A DNA stretch of 34,947 nt from Thermoleophilaceae bacterium (GCA_030447725.1 JAUJOQ010000002.1:1-34947); one strand, 5' to 3'. Positions 22,827 through 33,206 are shown, counted from the first letter of the stretch. The notes: generated by a model not told the origin, from the letters alone. A program made the numbers and translations.

Positions 22827-24403
22827 TTAGACGGCGCCGGTCGCGCCGGCGGGGTTCGTCGCGGCGCGGCGCGGCTCGCCGGGGTTCTCGCCCATCCCCT
22901 GCCTGACCACCGGCCGCTTGGCCGCGCCGGCCTCGTCGAGGCGGCGCACCGGCGTGGTGTAGGGGGCGTTGCGGGCGATCTCCGGATCTTGCTCGGCCTC
23001 GCGCAGGATCGAGCGCACCACCTCGGCGAAGTGGTCCAGGCGCTCCTTGGGCTCTGTCTCGGTGGGCTCAATCATCAGCGCCTCCTCGACCAGCAGCGGA
23101 AAGTAGACGGTGGGTGGGTGCACCTCGTGGTCGAGCATCCGCTTGGCGATGTCGAGCGTCTTGATGCCCAGCTCGTCGCGCGCCCCGCTGCCCGAGAGCA
23201 CGAACTCGTGCATGCAGATCCGGTCGAAGGCGATCGGCAGGTACCTGGCGATGTCCTCCTCGCCGAGGCGCGCACGCAGGTAGTTGGCGTTGAGCACGGC
23301 CGTCTCCGAGGCCTCCTTCAGGCCCTCGCCACCGAGGGAGCAGATGTAGGCATAGGCACGCACGAACACACCGAAGTTGCCCTGAAAGCCGCGCATCCTG
23401 CCGATCGACTTGGGCCGGTCTTCCTCAAGGCCATAGCGTGCCTCGCCCGCGTTGCCCTCGGACCCGGTGCGCACCACCTGCGGCCGGGGCAGGTACGGCT
23501 CGATGCGGTCCGACACCGCGATCGGCCCGGCCCCGGGCCCGCCACCGCCGTGGGGCTGGGTGAACGACTTGTGCAGGTTGTAGTGCACGATGTCGAAGCC
23601 CATGTCGCCGGGCCGAGAGATGCCCATCACGGCGTTGAGGTTGGCCCCATCGTAGTAGAGCGTGGCCCCCACCCCGTGCACGATCTCCGCGATCTCCTCG
23701 ATGTTGCGATCGAACAGCCCGAGAGTGTTGGGGTTGGTGAGCATCAGGCATGCGACGTCCTCGTCGGCCCGGGCCCGCAGGTCGTCGATGTCCACGCCCC
23801 CGTGCTCGTCGGTGCCCACCTTGACGACCTCGTAGCCGGCCATCGTGACGGTGGCCGGGTTGGTGCCGTGAGCCGTGTCGGGGGTGAGCACCTTGTGGCG
23901 GTGCTCGCCGCGGTCCTCGTGGTAGGCGTGGGTGAGCAGGAGGCCAGCCAGCTCGCCGTGCGAGCCCGCGCTGGGCTGCAGCGACACATGTGGCAGGCCG
24001 GCGATCTCGCCGAGGGCCACCTGCAGGCGGTACATCAGCCCGAGCGCGCCCTGGGCGTACTCGGGATCCTGGAGCGGATGCAGTCGCGCGTGCCCGGGCA
24101 GGGCCGCCACACGCTCGTGCAGCTTGGGGTTGTGCTTCATCGTGCACGACCCGAGCGGATAGAAGCCCGTGTCGAGGTCGAAGTTCTTCTTCGACAAGCC
24201 GTTGAAGTGGCGCACGATCTCAGGCTCGGAGACCTCGGGCAGCTCGGCGGGACGCCTGCGGATGGCCTCTGGCGGCAGCAGGTCCTCGATCGCCACCTGG
24301 GGCACCTCGTCGGCGGGCGGCGTGAACGCGCGCCGGCCCTCCACCGAGCGCTCGTAGATTGTCTGCGTGCTGTGCTCGGCCGGCCGGCGCCCGGCCTCCT
24401 CGC

Positions 24404-24407
<4 letters not shown>
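22827..24407 (-). CDS. gcvPB: Glycine dehydrogenase (decarboxylating) subunit 2 (P-protein beta)
   Basis: Predicted 526 residues. With GcvPA it forms the PLP-dependent P-protein that decarboxylates glycine and passes aminomethyl to the lipoyl arm of GcvH. Signatures include DTGFYPLGSCTMKHNPKLHE (79-98), QPSAGSHGELAGL, DTAHGTNPATVTMAGY (177-192), LTNPNTLGLFD and the PLP lysine in HYNLHKSFTQPHGGGGPG (Lys280). The ~25-residue C-terminal tail after PVRRLDEAGAAKRPV is Ala/Pro-rich and not conserved. ATG 24407 overlaps the gcvPA stop (ATGA). It is the last gene of the gcvT-gcvH-gcvPA-gcvPB operon. Confidence 0.95.
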
Positions 24408-25750
<1,343 letters not shown>

Positions 25751-25760
25751 GAGCCGACCC

Positions 25761-26141
25761 TCACAACAGCTCCCGGTACGCCGCCGCATCGAGGAGGGAT
25801 TCCACCTCGGAGGTGTCGGTGAGCTTGACCCGGACCAGCCAGCCGTCTCCGTAGGGGTCCGAGTTGATGCTCTCCGGGGACTGCGCCAGCGACTCGTTGA
25901 CCGCCATGATCTCCCCCGAGAGCGGAGCGAACACGTCCGAGACGGCCTTGACGGACTCGACCTCCGCGTAGGCCTTGTCCCTGGTCACGGTCGAGCCGAC
26001 CTCGGGGGGGTCATAGAACACGACCTCGCCAAGCGCGTCCTGCGCGTACCAGGTGACGCCAAAGGTGGCCTCCTCGCCGTCGATCCTCGCCCAGTCGTGC
26101 TCGGCGTGGTACTTCAGGTCCTCGGGATAGCTCTCGGTCAC
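25761..26141 (-). CDS. gcvH: Glycine cleavage system H protein
   Basis: Predicted 126 residues, normal length. Carries the lipoyl arm that shuttles the aminomethyl group between P, T and L proteins. The lipoylation site is in AEVESVKAVSDVFAPLSGE, with Lys65 as the modified residue. Other matches are LKYHAEHDWARIDGEEATFGVTWYAQDALGEVVFYDPP and NSDPYGDGWLVRVK. GTG 26141 has GAGGAG a few bases upstream. It lies 2 bases from the gcvT stop, and lipoylation enzymes are not in the window. Confidence 0.96.
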   Translation of the reverse strand: MTESYPEDLKYHAEHDWARIDGEEATFGVTWYAQDALGEVVFYDPPEVGSTVTRDKAYAEVESVKAVSDVFAPLSGEIMAVNESLAQSPESINSDPYGDGWLVRVKLTDTSEVESLLDAAAYRELL

Positions 26142-26143
26142 CT

Positions 26144-27244
26144 CTACTCCTCGCTGTTGGTGGGACGCATGCGGTCGCCGGGGGGGTACAGCGGCTTGCT
26201 GCGCACCTCGGCGGCGCGGGGCTTGCCGCGCACGTCGACCTCGATCGGAGTGCCGGGCGCTGACGCGTCAACCGGCACGTATGCCATGCCGATGCCGAGA
26301 TCCAGGCAGGGCGACATCGTGCCGCTGGACACCACGCCCGTACCGGCTTCGGTGTGCACCGGATTGGCATGGCGGGGAATGCCGGGGCCGGTGAAGGCGA
26401 AGGGCACGAGCGTCTGTGCAGGCTCGGCGCCTTGCAGCGCCTCGGAGCCGACGAAGCCCGTGTCGAGCTTGCAGCACCAGCCCAGGCCGGCCTCGATCGG
26501 GGTGCGATCGAGCGACAGGTCGTTGCCGTAGAGGTGAAAGCACGCCTCGGTACGCAGCGTGTCGCGGGCGGCGAGCCCCGCGGGGGCCACCCCCCCTTCC
26601 ATGAGCGCGTCCCACAGCGCCGGCGCGTGCTCGGGCGGCGTCAGGATCTCGACGCCGTCCTCGCCGGTGTAGCCCGTCCCGCACACCAGGCAGTCGGCAC
26701 CGGCCACGCCCAGTGTGGTGGTGCGCATGCGCCTGGGCAGCTCGCCGTCCGCGATCCGACCTACCGCCCAGCGGGCCTCGGGGCCCTGGACGGCCAGCAT
26801 CGCGTAGCGGTCAGCCGCATCCTCGACGGTCACGTCGAAGCCCTCCGCGTGGTCGGCCAGCCAGGCGTGGTCGCGCTCGTGGTTGGAGGCGTTGGTCACC
26901 GTGAGGAAACGATCGCCCAGGCGGTAGGTGAACAGGTCGTCGATCACGCCGCCGTCGTGGTGGCAGAGCACGGAGTACTGCGCGCCCCCTTCGGCGATCT
27001 TCGTCACGTCGTTTGAGAGCAGGTGCTGAAGGAAGGCCTCCGCGTCGGGCCCAGATGTGACCAGCTCGCCCATGTGGGAGACATCGAACACGCCGGCTTT
27101 GGTGCGCACCGCAATGTGCTCGCGGCGCACCCCCTCATACTGGACCGGCATCTCCCATCCGGCGAAGGGCACGAGTCGCGAGCCGGCCGCTTCGTGACGG
27201 TCGAAGAGAGGGGTACGGCGCAACGTGTCGGCGGCGGGCGGCAA
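26144..27244 (-). CDS. gcvT: Glycine cleavage system T protein (aminomethyltransferase)
   Basis: Predicted 366 residues. Releases ammonia from the H-protein-bound intermediate and forms 5,10-methylene-tetrahydrofolate. Family text includes [79 protein letters not shown] (Asp of GGVIDD is the expected catalytic Asp), [12 protein letters not shown] and [23 protein letters not shown]. The start is uncertain: TTG 27244 gives [13 protein letters not shown], and a TTG seven codons later is also possible; neither has a clear ribosome binding site. It begins 75 bases after the ftsZ stop, with no glycine-riboswitch-like sequence between. Confidence 0.95.
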   Translation of the reverse strand: MPPAADTLRRTPLFDRHEAAGSRLVPFAGWEMPVQYEGVRREHIAVRTKAGVFDVSHMGELVTSGPDAEAFLQHLLSNDVTKIAEGGAQYSVLCHHDGGVIDDLFTYRLGDRFLTVTNASNHERDHAWLADHAEGFDVTVEDAADRYAMLAVQGPEARWAVGRIADGELPRRMRTTTLGVAGADCLVCGTGYTGEDGVEILTPPEHAPALWDALMEGGVAPAGLAARDTLRTEACFHLYGNDLSLDRTPIEAGLGWCCKLDTGFVGSEALQGAEPAQTLVPFAFTGPGIPRHANPVHTEAGTGVVSSGTMSPCLDLGIGMAYVPVDASAPGTPIEVDVRGKPRAAEVRSKPLYPPGDRMRPTNSEE

Positions 27245-27319
27245 GGCGCCCGGAGAGGCTAGCGGCCCAGGGCGTGAGCCCTCGTCGGGCGGAGGCGGCG
27301 GGGACGCTTTCGGGTGCGC

Positions 27320-28411
27320 TCAGTCCTTCAGGAACGACGGGATGTCGATGTCGTCGTCTGAGATCTCAAGCGACGAGCGCTGACGATCGTCCATCCGCAC
27401 GTCGCGGCGGCGAGGCTCGCGCCGTCGTCCGGTCGAGTCCTCCGTGAACAGGGGGCCGCTGTGCGAGCGGCCGTCGAAGCCGGTGGCGATCACGGTCACG
27501 CGCACCTGGTCATCCAGGTCGTCGTCGACCACCGCACCGAAGATGATGTTGGAGTTCTGGTCGGCGGCGCTCTGGATGATCTCTGCCGCGTCGTTGACCT
27601 CGAACAGGCCGAGGTCGCTGCCGCCGGTGATGTTGAGCAGGATGCCGGTGGCGCCCTCCACCGACTGCTCGAGCAGCGGACTGGAGATTGCGGCCTTGGC
27701 CGCCTCCGCCGCGCGTTGCTCTCCGTTGGCCTGACCGATGCCCATGAGGGCGGAACCGGCATCGTGCATGATCGTGCGCACGTCGGCGAAGTCGAGGTTG
27801 ATCAGGCCGGGGATCGTGATCAGGTCGGTGATGCCCTGCACGCCCTGGCGCAGCACGTTGTCGGCCTCCCGAAACGCCTCCAGGATGCTCGTGCGGCGCT
27901 CGACGACGGCCAGGAGCTTCTCGTTGGGGATCACGATGAGCGTGTCCACCTGCTCGCGCAGGCGGTTGATGCCCTCGTCGGACTGGCGCCGGCGCTGGCT
28001 GCCCTCGAAGTCGAACGGGCGGGTCACCACGCCCACGGTGAGGGCGCCGATCTCCTGCTTGGCCACCTCGGCGATCACCGGCGCGGCACCCGTGCCGGTG
28101 CCACCGCCTTCACCGGCGGTCACAAACACCATGTCCGCGCCCTTGAGCGCCTCCTTCAGCTCGTCGCGGCTCTCGTTGGCCGCGCCGTAGCCGGTCTCCG
28201 GGTCGGCGCCGGCGCCGAGGCCCCGGGTCAGCTGGTTGCCGATCTGAAGCTTGATGTCGGCGTCGCACATCTGCAGCGCCTGGGCATCGGTGTTGACCGC
28301 GATGAACTCGACGCCCTTCAAGCCCGCGTCCACCATGCGGTTCACGGCGTTCGTCCCGCCGCCACCGACCCCTACCACCTTGATGACCGCCAGATAGCTG
28401 CCCGTGTCCAT
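27320..28411 (-). CDS. ftsZ: Cell division protein FtsZ
   Basis: Predicted 363 residues. The tubulin-like GTPase that forms the division ring. Seen are [19 protein letters not shown] (8-25), [14 protein letters not shown], the GTP-binding GGGTGTG (102-108), [16 protein letters not shown], and [11 protein letters not shown] through [20 protein letters not shown]. The C-terminal tail is short and ends in DIPSFLKD, the conserved peptide that binds FtsA/SepF/FtsW-type partners. Glu101 precedes the tubulin signature where Met is more usual. Two TTGACA promoters lie upstream. ATG 28411 is preferred by the conserved first strand; the ribosome binding site is only GAG-rich. Confidence 0.97.
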   Translation of the reverse strand: MDTGSYLAVIKVVGVGGGGTNAVNRMVDAGLKGVEFIAVNTDAQALQMCDADIKLQIGNQLTRGLGAGADPETGYGAANESRDELKEALKGADMVFVTAGEGGGTGTGAAPVIAEVAKQEIGALTVGVVTRPFDFEGSQRRRQSDEGINRLREQVDTLIVIPNEKLLAVVERRTSILEAFREADNVLRQGVQGITDLITIPGLINLDFADVRTIMHDAGSALMGIGQANGEQRAAEAAKAAISSPLLEQSVEGATGILLNITGGSDLGLFEVNDAAEIIQSAADQNSNIIFGAVVDDDLDDQVRVTVIATGFDGRSHSGPLFTEDSTGRRREPRRRDVRMDDRQRSSLEISDDDIDIPSFLKD

Positions 28412-28534
28412 CGCTTCGATCTCGCCTCGCTGCTCGGGTCCGTTGTCTCAGAGTTGCACGGGCGGAGCGTTTCCGTCCGGGTGTGAAGCGATCATTGAGG
28501 GTTTACCACCCAGCGGATGACCACATAAACCCGC

Positions 28535-28564
28535 ACTGTAGGTGGACTTCGACGGGTATGTCAA
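28535..28564 (-). promoter_or_regulatory. ftsZ-proximal sigma-70-type promoter
   Basis: Reading on the minus strand, TTGACA (28564-28559) and TACAGT (28540-28535) are separated by 18 bases. A transcript would start near 28528 and have a leader of roughly 115 bases before ftsZ. The perfect -35 hexamer is conspicuous in this GC-rich genome. Confidence 0.65.
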
Positions 28565-28599
28565 CCGACCGTGCAACAAATCGTGCTTGGTAACCCTCG

Positions 28600-28630
28600 A
28601 TCGTAGGTAGAGTGTTGGCGCAACTGTCAA
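28600..28630 (-). promoter_or_regulatory. Upstream second sigma-70-type promoter for ftsZ
   Basis: TTGACA (28630-28625) and TACGAT (28605-28600) are separated by 19 bases on the minus strand, directly after the ftsQ stop. The spacer is slightly long. Together with the promoter 60 bases downstream it would let ftsZ be expressed apart from the mur-ftsQ genes. Confidence 0.5.
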
Positions 28631-28631
28631 G

Positions 28632-29669
28632 TTACGGTTGAGGCTCGGCCACGGCCCCGCCGGCCGGGTCGGCGGGTGCCTCGGGGGCGGGGGCCGGCGC
28701 CGGCGACGGTTCGACTGCGCCTGGCACGGTGTCCGCCTCCGGGGTCGGTTGCGGCAGCGCCGGCGCGGGCTCGACGGGCGCCGCCGGCTCGGGCTCGGGC
28801 ACCACCGGAGCAGCTTCGAGCGCGCTCTCGCCGACTGGCGCGACGGGGGCCACGGTCTCCACGCCCAGCCCCCCGGCGGCGGGACGTTCGGGCAGCCGCA
28901 GGTCCAGATACTCCGCGCCCGCAGCGCCGGGATCGGCGAGCACCCGGGCGGCGGCAGTCCACTTCGCGGTCAGCCGATCGGTATCGCCGAAGATCAGATC
29001 GGGGCCGTCCTCCACGCTCATCACCAGTCCACGATCGCTCTCACGCTCCACCTGATCGAGCCGGCCCACCAGTGCGCCGGGCGCCCCGCCGGCCACCCGG
29101 GCTGCGTCGAGCGCGAAGCCGGGCTCCAGCTGAGACGCGGGGATGGTTGCGCCGGTGTGGATCTCGGGAAGCGAACCCTCGGTGGGCAGCTCCGCCAGCA
29201 CCGAGCCGTCGCCTGCCACGGGGATGCGCTTCTCACCAGAAACCAGCACCGCCACCGGCCGGTGCTCGATCACGGTGATGCGCAAGCCGCTGGGAAAGTC
29301 GGCCTCCACTTCGATGGCCCGTACCACGGGAAACGCAGCGGCAGCCGCCTCGAGGGCGTCGCGATCCACGTGGAGCGTCGTCATTCCCCGTGCGGCGCCG
29401 TCGAGGGCAGTTCGCACGCGCTCGGCGTCCCGGCCGGTGAGGCCGGTGACCTGGACATCCTCGACGGCCACGAGCCCGGAGTCGCGTAGCCAGAGCATGT
29501 AGCCGGCGCCGAGCACGACGGCCACGAGCGCCGCGACGCCCAGCCGCCGACGCCGGCGCACGCCCGGCGCCAGGGCACCGCGCGCTATCGCCGGAGACGC
29601 CGCCGCGCGCTGCAGCCCCCTGAGCAGCTTGGCCGGCGCGAGCCTCCAGCTGGAGGCCAGCTCGCTCAT
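28632..29669 (-). CDS. ftsQ: Cell division protein FtsQ/DivIB with Pro/Ala-rich C-terminal extension
   Basis: Predicted 345 residues. A cytoplasmic basic N-terminus (to ~42) is followed by one membrane helix (LGVAALVAVVLGAGYMLWL, 43-61) and a POTRA domain (VEDVQVTGLTGRDAERVRTAL..FPVVRAIEVEADFPSGLRITVIEHRPVAVL), then the beta domain (GRLDQVERESDRGLVMSVEDGPDLIFGD, AKWTAAARVLADPGAAGAEYLDLRLPERP). FtsQ bridges FtsB/FtsL to the divisome outside the membrane. The last ~75 residues are a low-complexity run of Pro, Ala, Glu and Val, which most family members lack. ATG 29669 overlaps the murB stop (ATGA). Confidence 0.88.
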   Translation of the reverse strand: MSELASSWRLAPAKLLRGLQRAAASPAIARGALAPGVRRRRRLGVAALVAVVLGAGYMLWLRDSGLVAVEDVQVTGLTGRDAERVRTALDGAARGMTTLHVDRDALEAAAAAFPVVRAIEVEADFPSGLRITVIEHRPVAVLVSGEKRIPVAGDGSVLAELPTEGSLPEIHTGATIPASQLEPGFALDAARVAGGAPGALVGRLDQVERESDRGLVMSVEDGPDLIFGDTDRLTAKWTAAARVLADPGAAGAEYLDLRLPERPAAGGLGVETVAPVAPVGESALEAAPVVPEPEPAAPVEPAPALPQPTPEADTVPGAVEPSPAPAPAPEAPADPAGGAVAEPQP

Positions 29670-30577
29670 GGGCCGTATACCTCGGCCGCGTCGATGTCGC
29701 CGAGCAGCTGCACCTCGGGCTCGAGCTGCACACCGAAACGCTCGCGCACGCGGCGCCGGCCCTCGGCCATCAAGGCGATCACGTCGGCGGTGCGCGCGTG
29801 ACCGGTGTTCTCGACGAAGTTGGCGTGCTTGTCCGAGAAGCGTGCCCCGCCCACACCGAGGCCGCGGCAGCCGGCCTGATCGAGCAGCACCCCCGCGCTG
29901 CGACCTTCGGCGCGGGGATCGTCGGGGTTCTTGAAAGTCGAGCCGAAGGTCTTGATGCCTGAAGGCTGGGCCGCCTTGCGACGCTCGCGCATCCCGGCCA
30001 GCGTGGCCTTCACCTCATCCGGCTCCGCCCGGTCGAGCGCAAACGCCGCCCGCGCCACGACCTCGCGCGGGGCCAGGCCAGAGCGCCGGTAGGAGAAGCG
30101 GAGGTCGTCGGGCACGCGGCGGTCGGTGCCCGACGAGGTGGCCACCTCCACCCACTCGAGCACCCGCGACAGGTCGCCCCCGTACGCGTTGGCGTTCATC
30201 TTTACCGCCCCGCCGACGGTGCCGGGGATGTTCACGCCGAACTCGAGTCCGCTCAGGCCCTCCCGGGCGGCTCGGGCGGAGGCCTGGGGCAGGCGCGCGC
30301 CGCCGCCGCACAGCAAACGGTTGCCATCGCGTTCGATCGACGCGAGAGCGCCGTCGAGCTTCATGACCAGTCCGCGAAAGCCTGCATCAGCTACCAGGAG
30401 GTTCGATCCCGAGCCGATCACTCCTACCTCGATGCCTTCGACATCCGTCCAGGCCAGCAGCTCGACCAGGCGCTCGGCGCTGTCGGGACGGGCGTAGAAG
30501 TCGGCGGGCCCGCCCGTGCGTACGGTGGTGAGCCGCGCGAGCGGGAAGTCGCGTTCGAGAGCGTCGGGCTCGGTCAA
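29666..30577 (-). CDS. murB: UDP-N-acetylmuramate dehydrogenase (UDP-N-acetylenolpyruvoylglucosamine reductase)
   Basis: Predicted 303 residues, type II (no extra Tyr-loop domain). Reduces enolpyruvyl-UDP-GlcNAc with NADPH and FAD to UDP-MurNAc. Family text: LARLTTVRTGGPADFY, VGVIGSGSNLLVADAGFRGLVMKL, GLSGLEFGVNIPGTVGGAVKMNANAYGG (FAD site and catalytic Arg region), FSYRRSG, GSTFKNPDD with the catalytic Ser, AGVLLDQAGCRGLGVGGARFSDKHANFV. The TTG start at 30577 overlaps the murC stop (TTGA); upstream in-frame codons lie inside murC and are not conserved. Confidence 0.94.
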   Translation of the reverse strand: MTEPDALERDFPLARLTTVRTGGPADFYARPDSAERLVELLAWTDVEGIEVGVIGSGSNLLVADAGFRGLVMKLDGALASIERDGNRLLCGGGARLPQASARAAREGLSGLEFGVNIPGTVGGAVKMNANAYGGDLSRVLEWVEVATSSGTDRRVPDDLRFSYRRSGLAPREVVARAAFALDRAEPDEVKATLAGMRERRKAAQPSGIKTFGSTFKNPDDPRAEGRSAGVLLDQAGCRGLGVGGARFSDKHANFVENTGHARTADVIALMAEGRRRVRERFGVQLEPEVQLLGDIDAAEVYGP

Positions 30578-31962
30578 GGGCCCTCCCGGGTGAGGGCAGC
30601 CGCGAGCCGGTCCACATCGCCGGCACCCAGGGTGAGCAGCACGTCGCCCTCGCTCAGCTCCCTCTGCAGTCGATCCGCTGCCGCAGCCATCGAAGGCAGC
30701 CACCAGACCGGGCGGCCACCGGCCGCATCCGCCGTCGCCTGGGCCACGAGCAGCCCGCTGACGCCGGGGAAGTCCTCTGGGCGCTCCCTGGCGGGGTAGA
30801 TGTCCACCACAACCACAAGGTCAGCGAGGGCGAGCGCTCGCCCGAAGTCCCGCGCCAACTCACGCGTGCGCGAGTAGAGGTGGGGCTGGAAGCAGGCCAC
30901 CAGTCGCGCCGCGCCCAGGGTGCGAGCGGCCTCGAGAGTTGCTCGCACCTCGGTGGGGTGGTGGGCGTAGTCGTCGAAGACGCGCGCGCCGGTGGCGGTG
31001 GGCCCCCGATCCTCGAAGCGCCTGCCGGTACCCGCGAATTCCGCCAGCGCTGAGGCCGCGTCGGCGAGCTCGACGCCCGCCGCCCGGCAGGCCGCCAGGG
31101 CAGCCAGGGCGTTCAGCACGTTGTGGCGACCGGGGACGTTGAGGTCCACGACCACCCCCTCGACCTCGAAGCGGGAGCCCAGCGGGCGCAGCTCGAGACG
31201 GTGCGCCCGCAGCTCGGGGAGGAGCGCAGCCGGAACGTCGTTCCGGCGAGCACCGGACCGGGGACTCTCGCCAGAGTCGATCCCGTAGGAGAGCGAGCCC
31301 GGGAGGTCCACCCCCGGGCCGGTGATGCGGGTGGCGGCGGGACCCGCGAACTTCGCGAAGGCCTCCTCGAGGTCAGACAGTGAGCGGTAGGTGGCGTGGT
31401 GGTCCAGCTCCACATTGGTGATCACCGCCACATCGCGCGTCAAGTGCAGAAAAGAGCGGTCCGACTCGTCGGCCTCCACCACGAGCCAGTCGCCCTCACC
31501 CCACTCGGCATTCATGCGGGTGGCGCGAAGCTCGCCGCCCACCAGATAGGCGGGATCGCGCCCACACGCGGCGAGCACGTGGACGATCATCGCGCAGGTC
31601 GTGGTCTTTCCGTGGGTGCCGCTCACGGCGATCGAGCGCTTGAGGCGCGACACCTCGCCGAGCAGCTCGCCCCGATGCAGGACGGTGGCGCCGGCGGCGC
31701 GGGCCGCGCTCAACTCCGGGTTGCTCTCCGAAATGGCGCTGGAGACGATGACTTCGGCGCTCGGCGGCAGATTGGCCGCGTCGTAGCCCAGGGTGGGCTC
31801 GATTCCACGCGCGCGTACGCGCTCCGTGTTGGAGGATTCGACCTGGTCTGATCCTGTCACCCGTGCGCCGAGTTGCGCGGTGACCACCGCCAGGCCGCTC
31901 ATGCCCACACCGCCGACGCCCACGAAGTGCAGGCTGCGGTCGGAAAAGGGGCCACGGCTCAT
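30574..31962 (-). CDS. murC: UDP-N-acetylmuramate--L-alanine ligase with in-frame insertion
   Basis: Predicted 462 residues. Adds L-Ala to UDP-MurNAc using ATP in peptidoglycan synthesis. Signatures: HFVGVGGVGMSGLA (12-25), SSAISESNPEL, the P-loop SGTHGKTTT (114-122), EADESDRSFLHL, VITNVELDHHATY, PGRHNVLNALAAL, FDDYAHHPTEVRATL and FQPHLYSRTREL. Residues ~230-250 (GESPRSGARRNDVPAALLPE) are an extra block between SYGID and LRAHRLEL; the DNA coding it is a palindrome nearly identical to one at 11673-11713. The central ATPase domain is otherwise complete, so the enzyme is probably active. ATG 31962; the neighbour upstream is on the opposite strand only 23 bases away, so its promoter must overlap that gene's 5' end. 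Confidence 0.95.
   Translation of the reverse strand: MSRGPFSDRSLHFVGVGGVGMSGLAVVTAQLGARVTGSDQVESSNTERVRARGIEPTLGYDAANLPPSAEVIVSSAISESNPELSAARAAGATVLHRGELLGEVSRLKRSIAVSGTHGKTTTCAMIVHVLAACGRDPAYLVGGELRATRMNAEWGEGDWLVVEADESDRSFLHLTRDVAVITNVELDHHATYRSLSDLEEAFAKFAGPAATRITGPGVDLPGSLSYGIDSGESPRSGARRNDVPAALLPELRAHRLELRPLGSRFEVEGVVVDLNVPGRHNVLNALAALAACRAAGVELADAASALAEFAGTGRRFEDRGPTATGARVFDDYAHHPTEVRATLEAARTLGAARLVACFQPHLYSRTRELARDFGRALALADLVVVVDIYPARERPEDFPGVSGLLVAQATADAAGGRPVWWLPSMAAAADRLQRELSEGDVLLTLGAGDVDRLAAALTREGP
31217..31257. repeat. 41-bp palindromic element inserted in frame in murC
   Basis: The core CCGGAACGtCGTTCCGG is a near-perfect dyad around a 3-base centre, flanked by GGGAGGAGCGCAG on one side and CGAGCACCGGA on the other. 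All 41 bases except one match the array core at 11673-11713 in inverted orientation. In murC it encodes part of an extra ~20-residue block absent from typical MurC proteins. Confidence 0.85.
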
Positions 31963-31985
31963 CGGGCGAGACCATAGTGCTGAGC

Positions 31986-33155
31986 ATGGCGGCTACCCTC
32001 TGGCGCAGTATGCGCAGGAGCACCATCACCCTGGCCGCGGCGATCGCGCTCCTCGTGGCACCCGCGGCGGCGATCGCAGCGCCCGATGACCCGCCGCCGC
32101 CGAGCGGCCTGATGCCCCCGGACGCGCCGCAGCCCCCGCCGGGCACCCCCGGTGGAAAGGCTCAGGCGGGCAAGGTCCTTACCGCCGACCAGGGGACCTG
32201 GGAGGACGGCGTGACGCTCACCAATGACTGGCGCCGCTGCAGCGAGTCCGAGTGTGAGAGCACGGGCAAGAAGGGATCGACCTACCTGCTCACCGCGCAG
32301 GACGTGGGCCGCCGGATCAAGCTCAGGGTCCGTGGGGAGCGCGCCGGCTTGCTCGGGGGCTCGCGCACGGTCGACTCTCCGCTCACGGCCGCGGTAGCCG
32401 CCGCTCCGGTGGCCCCGGCCAACACGACACCGCCGGTGATCACGGGCGCGGCGCAGGACGGTCAGATCCTGACCGCGTCGCAGGGCGAATGGACCGGCAC
32501 CTCCCCGATCGCCTACTCCTATGACTGGCTGCGCTGCACGGCCGCCTGCACACCCACCGGGGTCACCGGGCCCAGCTACCCGCTCACCGCCACGGATGTC
32601 GGGAACCAGATGACGGTGGTGGTCACAGCGGTGAACGAGGCCGGCTCGGCGACCGCCAGCGCGACCTCGCCGGTGGTGGCCGCGTTGCCCCCGGCGGCGC
32701 CCACCACGGCCCCTCCGGCGGCGGCGCCCCCGTCCGAGTCGCCCCCGTCCGGGTCGCCCCCGTCGGGGTCGCCTGAGAAGCCGGCCCGGCCGGCGCTCCG
32801 CCGCCTGTCGCCATTCCCCGTGGTGGTCATCAGTGGGAGGGCCGCGGCGGGAGGAGCCGTGATCACCCGACTGGCAGCGCGAAGAGCCCCGCGAGGCGCG
32901 ACGGTGACGGTTCGCTGCACAGGGCGGGATTGCCCCGTGAGCCAGGCACGACGCAAGTTCAGGCGCTCGCGGATGCGCCTGCGGGCGTTCGAGGTCGAGC
33001 TGCGGGCCGGCACGGTGATCACCGTGCTCATACGCAAAGGCGGGCTTCTGGGCAAGTACACGAGGATCCGGATCCGGCGCAAGGCGCCGCCGGCGCGGGT
33101 CGATCGCTGCCTCGAGCCGGGCTCGGAGCGCCCGGTGGCCTGTCCGGCGCGCTGA
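31986..33155 (+). CDS. Exported protein with two Ig-like repeats and a Cys-containing C-terminal domain
   Basis: Predicted about 389 residues from ATG 31986 (GTG 31977 and ATG 32010 are alternatives; none has a clear ribosome binding site). The stretch MRRSTITLAAAIALLVAPAAAIAA is a signal peptide. Two repeats follow (about 50-135 and 140-230) with the pattern G-x-x-L-T-A-x-x-G-x-W...W-x-R-C...C...Y-x-L-T-A-x-D-V-G-x-x-(I/M), a secreted repeat I associate with Thermoleophilia. After a Ser/Pro linker made from 15-base tandem repeats comes a domain (from PFPVVVISGR) shared with the next gene. It lies opposite to the surrounding mur genes and divergent from murC by a few bases. Function unknown; a surface or wall-binding role is an inference from the export signal and position. 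Confidence 0.75.
   Translation: MAATLWRSMRRSTITLAAAIALLVAPAAAIAAPDDPPPPSGLMPPDAPQPPPGTPGGKAQAGKVLTADQGTWEDGVTLTNDWRRCSESECESTGKKGSTYLLTAQDVGRRIKLRVRGERAGLLGGSRTVDSPLTAAVAAAPVAPANTTPPVITGAAQDGQILTASQGEWTGTSPIAYSYDWLRCTAACTPTGVTGPSYPLTATDVGNQMTVVVTAVNEAGSATASATSPVVAALPPAAPTTAPPAAAPPSESPPSGSPPSGSPEKPARPALRRLSPFPVVVISGRAAAGGAVITRLAARRAPRGATVTVRCTGRDCPVSQARRKFRRSRMRLRAFEVELRAGTVITVLIRKGGLLGKYTRIRIRRKAPPARVDRCLEPGSERPVACPAR
32726..32770 (+). repeat. 15-bp tandem repeat, three copies (Ser-Pro-Pro linker)
   Basis: Three units of the type GCCCCCGTCCGGGTC (32726-32740, 32741-32755, 32756-32770) differ at one or two positions. They encode the repeated S-P-P-S-G/E linker of the exported protein. The copy number is likely to vary between strains, since the units are in frame and nearly identical. 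Confidence 0.75.
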
Positions 33156-33206
33156 GGACCGCCGAGCGGGAGCACCGCCGCTACTTTGCCCGCCTCCCCC
33201 GGTTGC

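Noticed and set aside
27245..27319. Possible glycine riboswitch before gcvT
   Set aside because: Only 75 bases separate ftsZ and gcvT, and no tandem aptamer-like core was seen.
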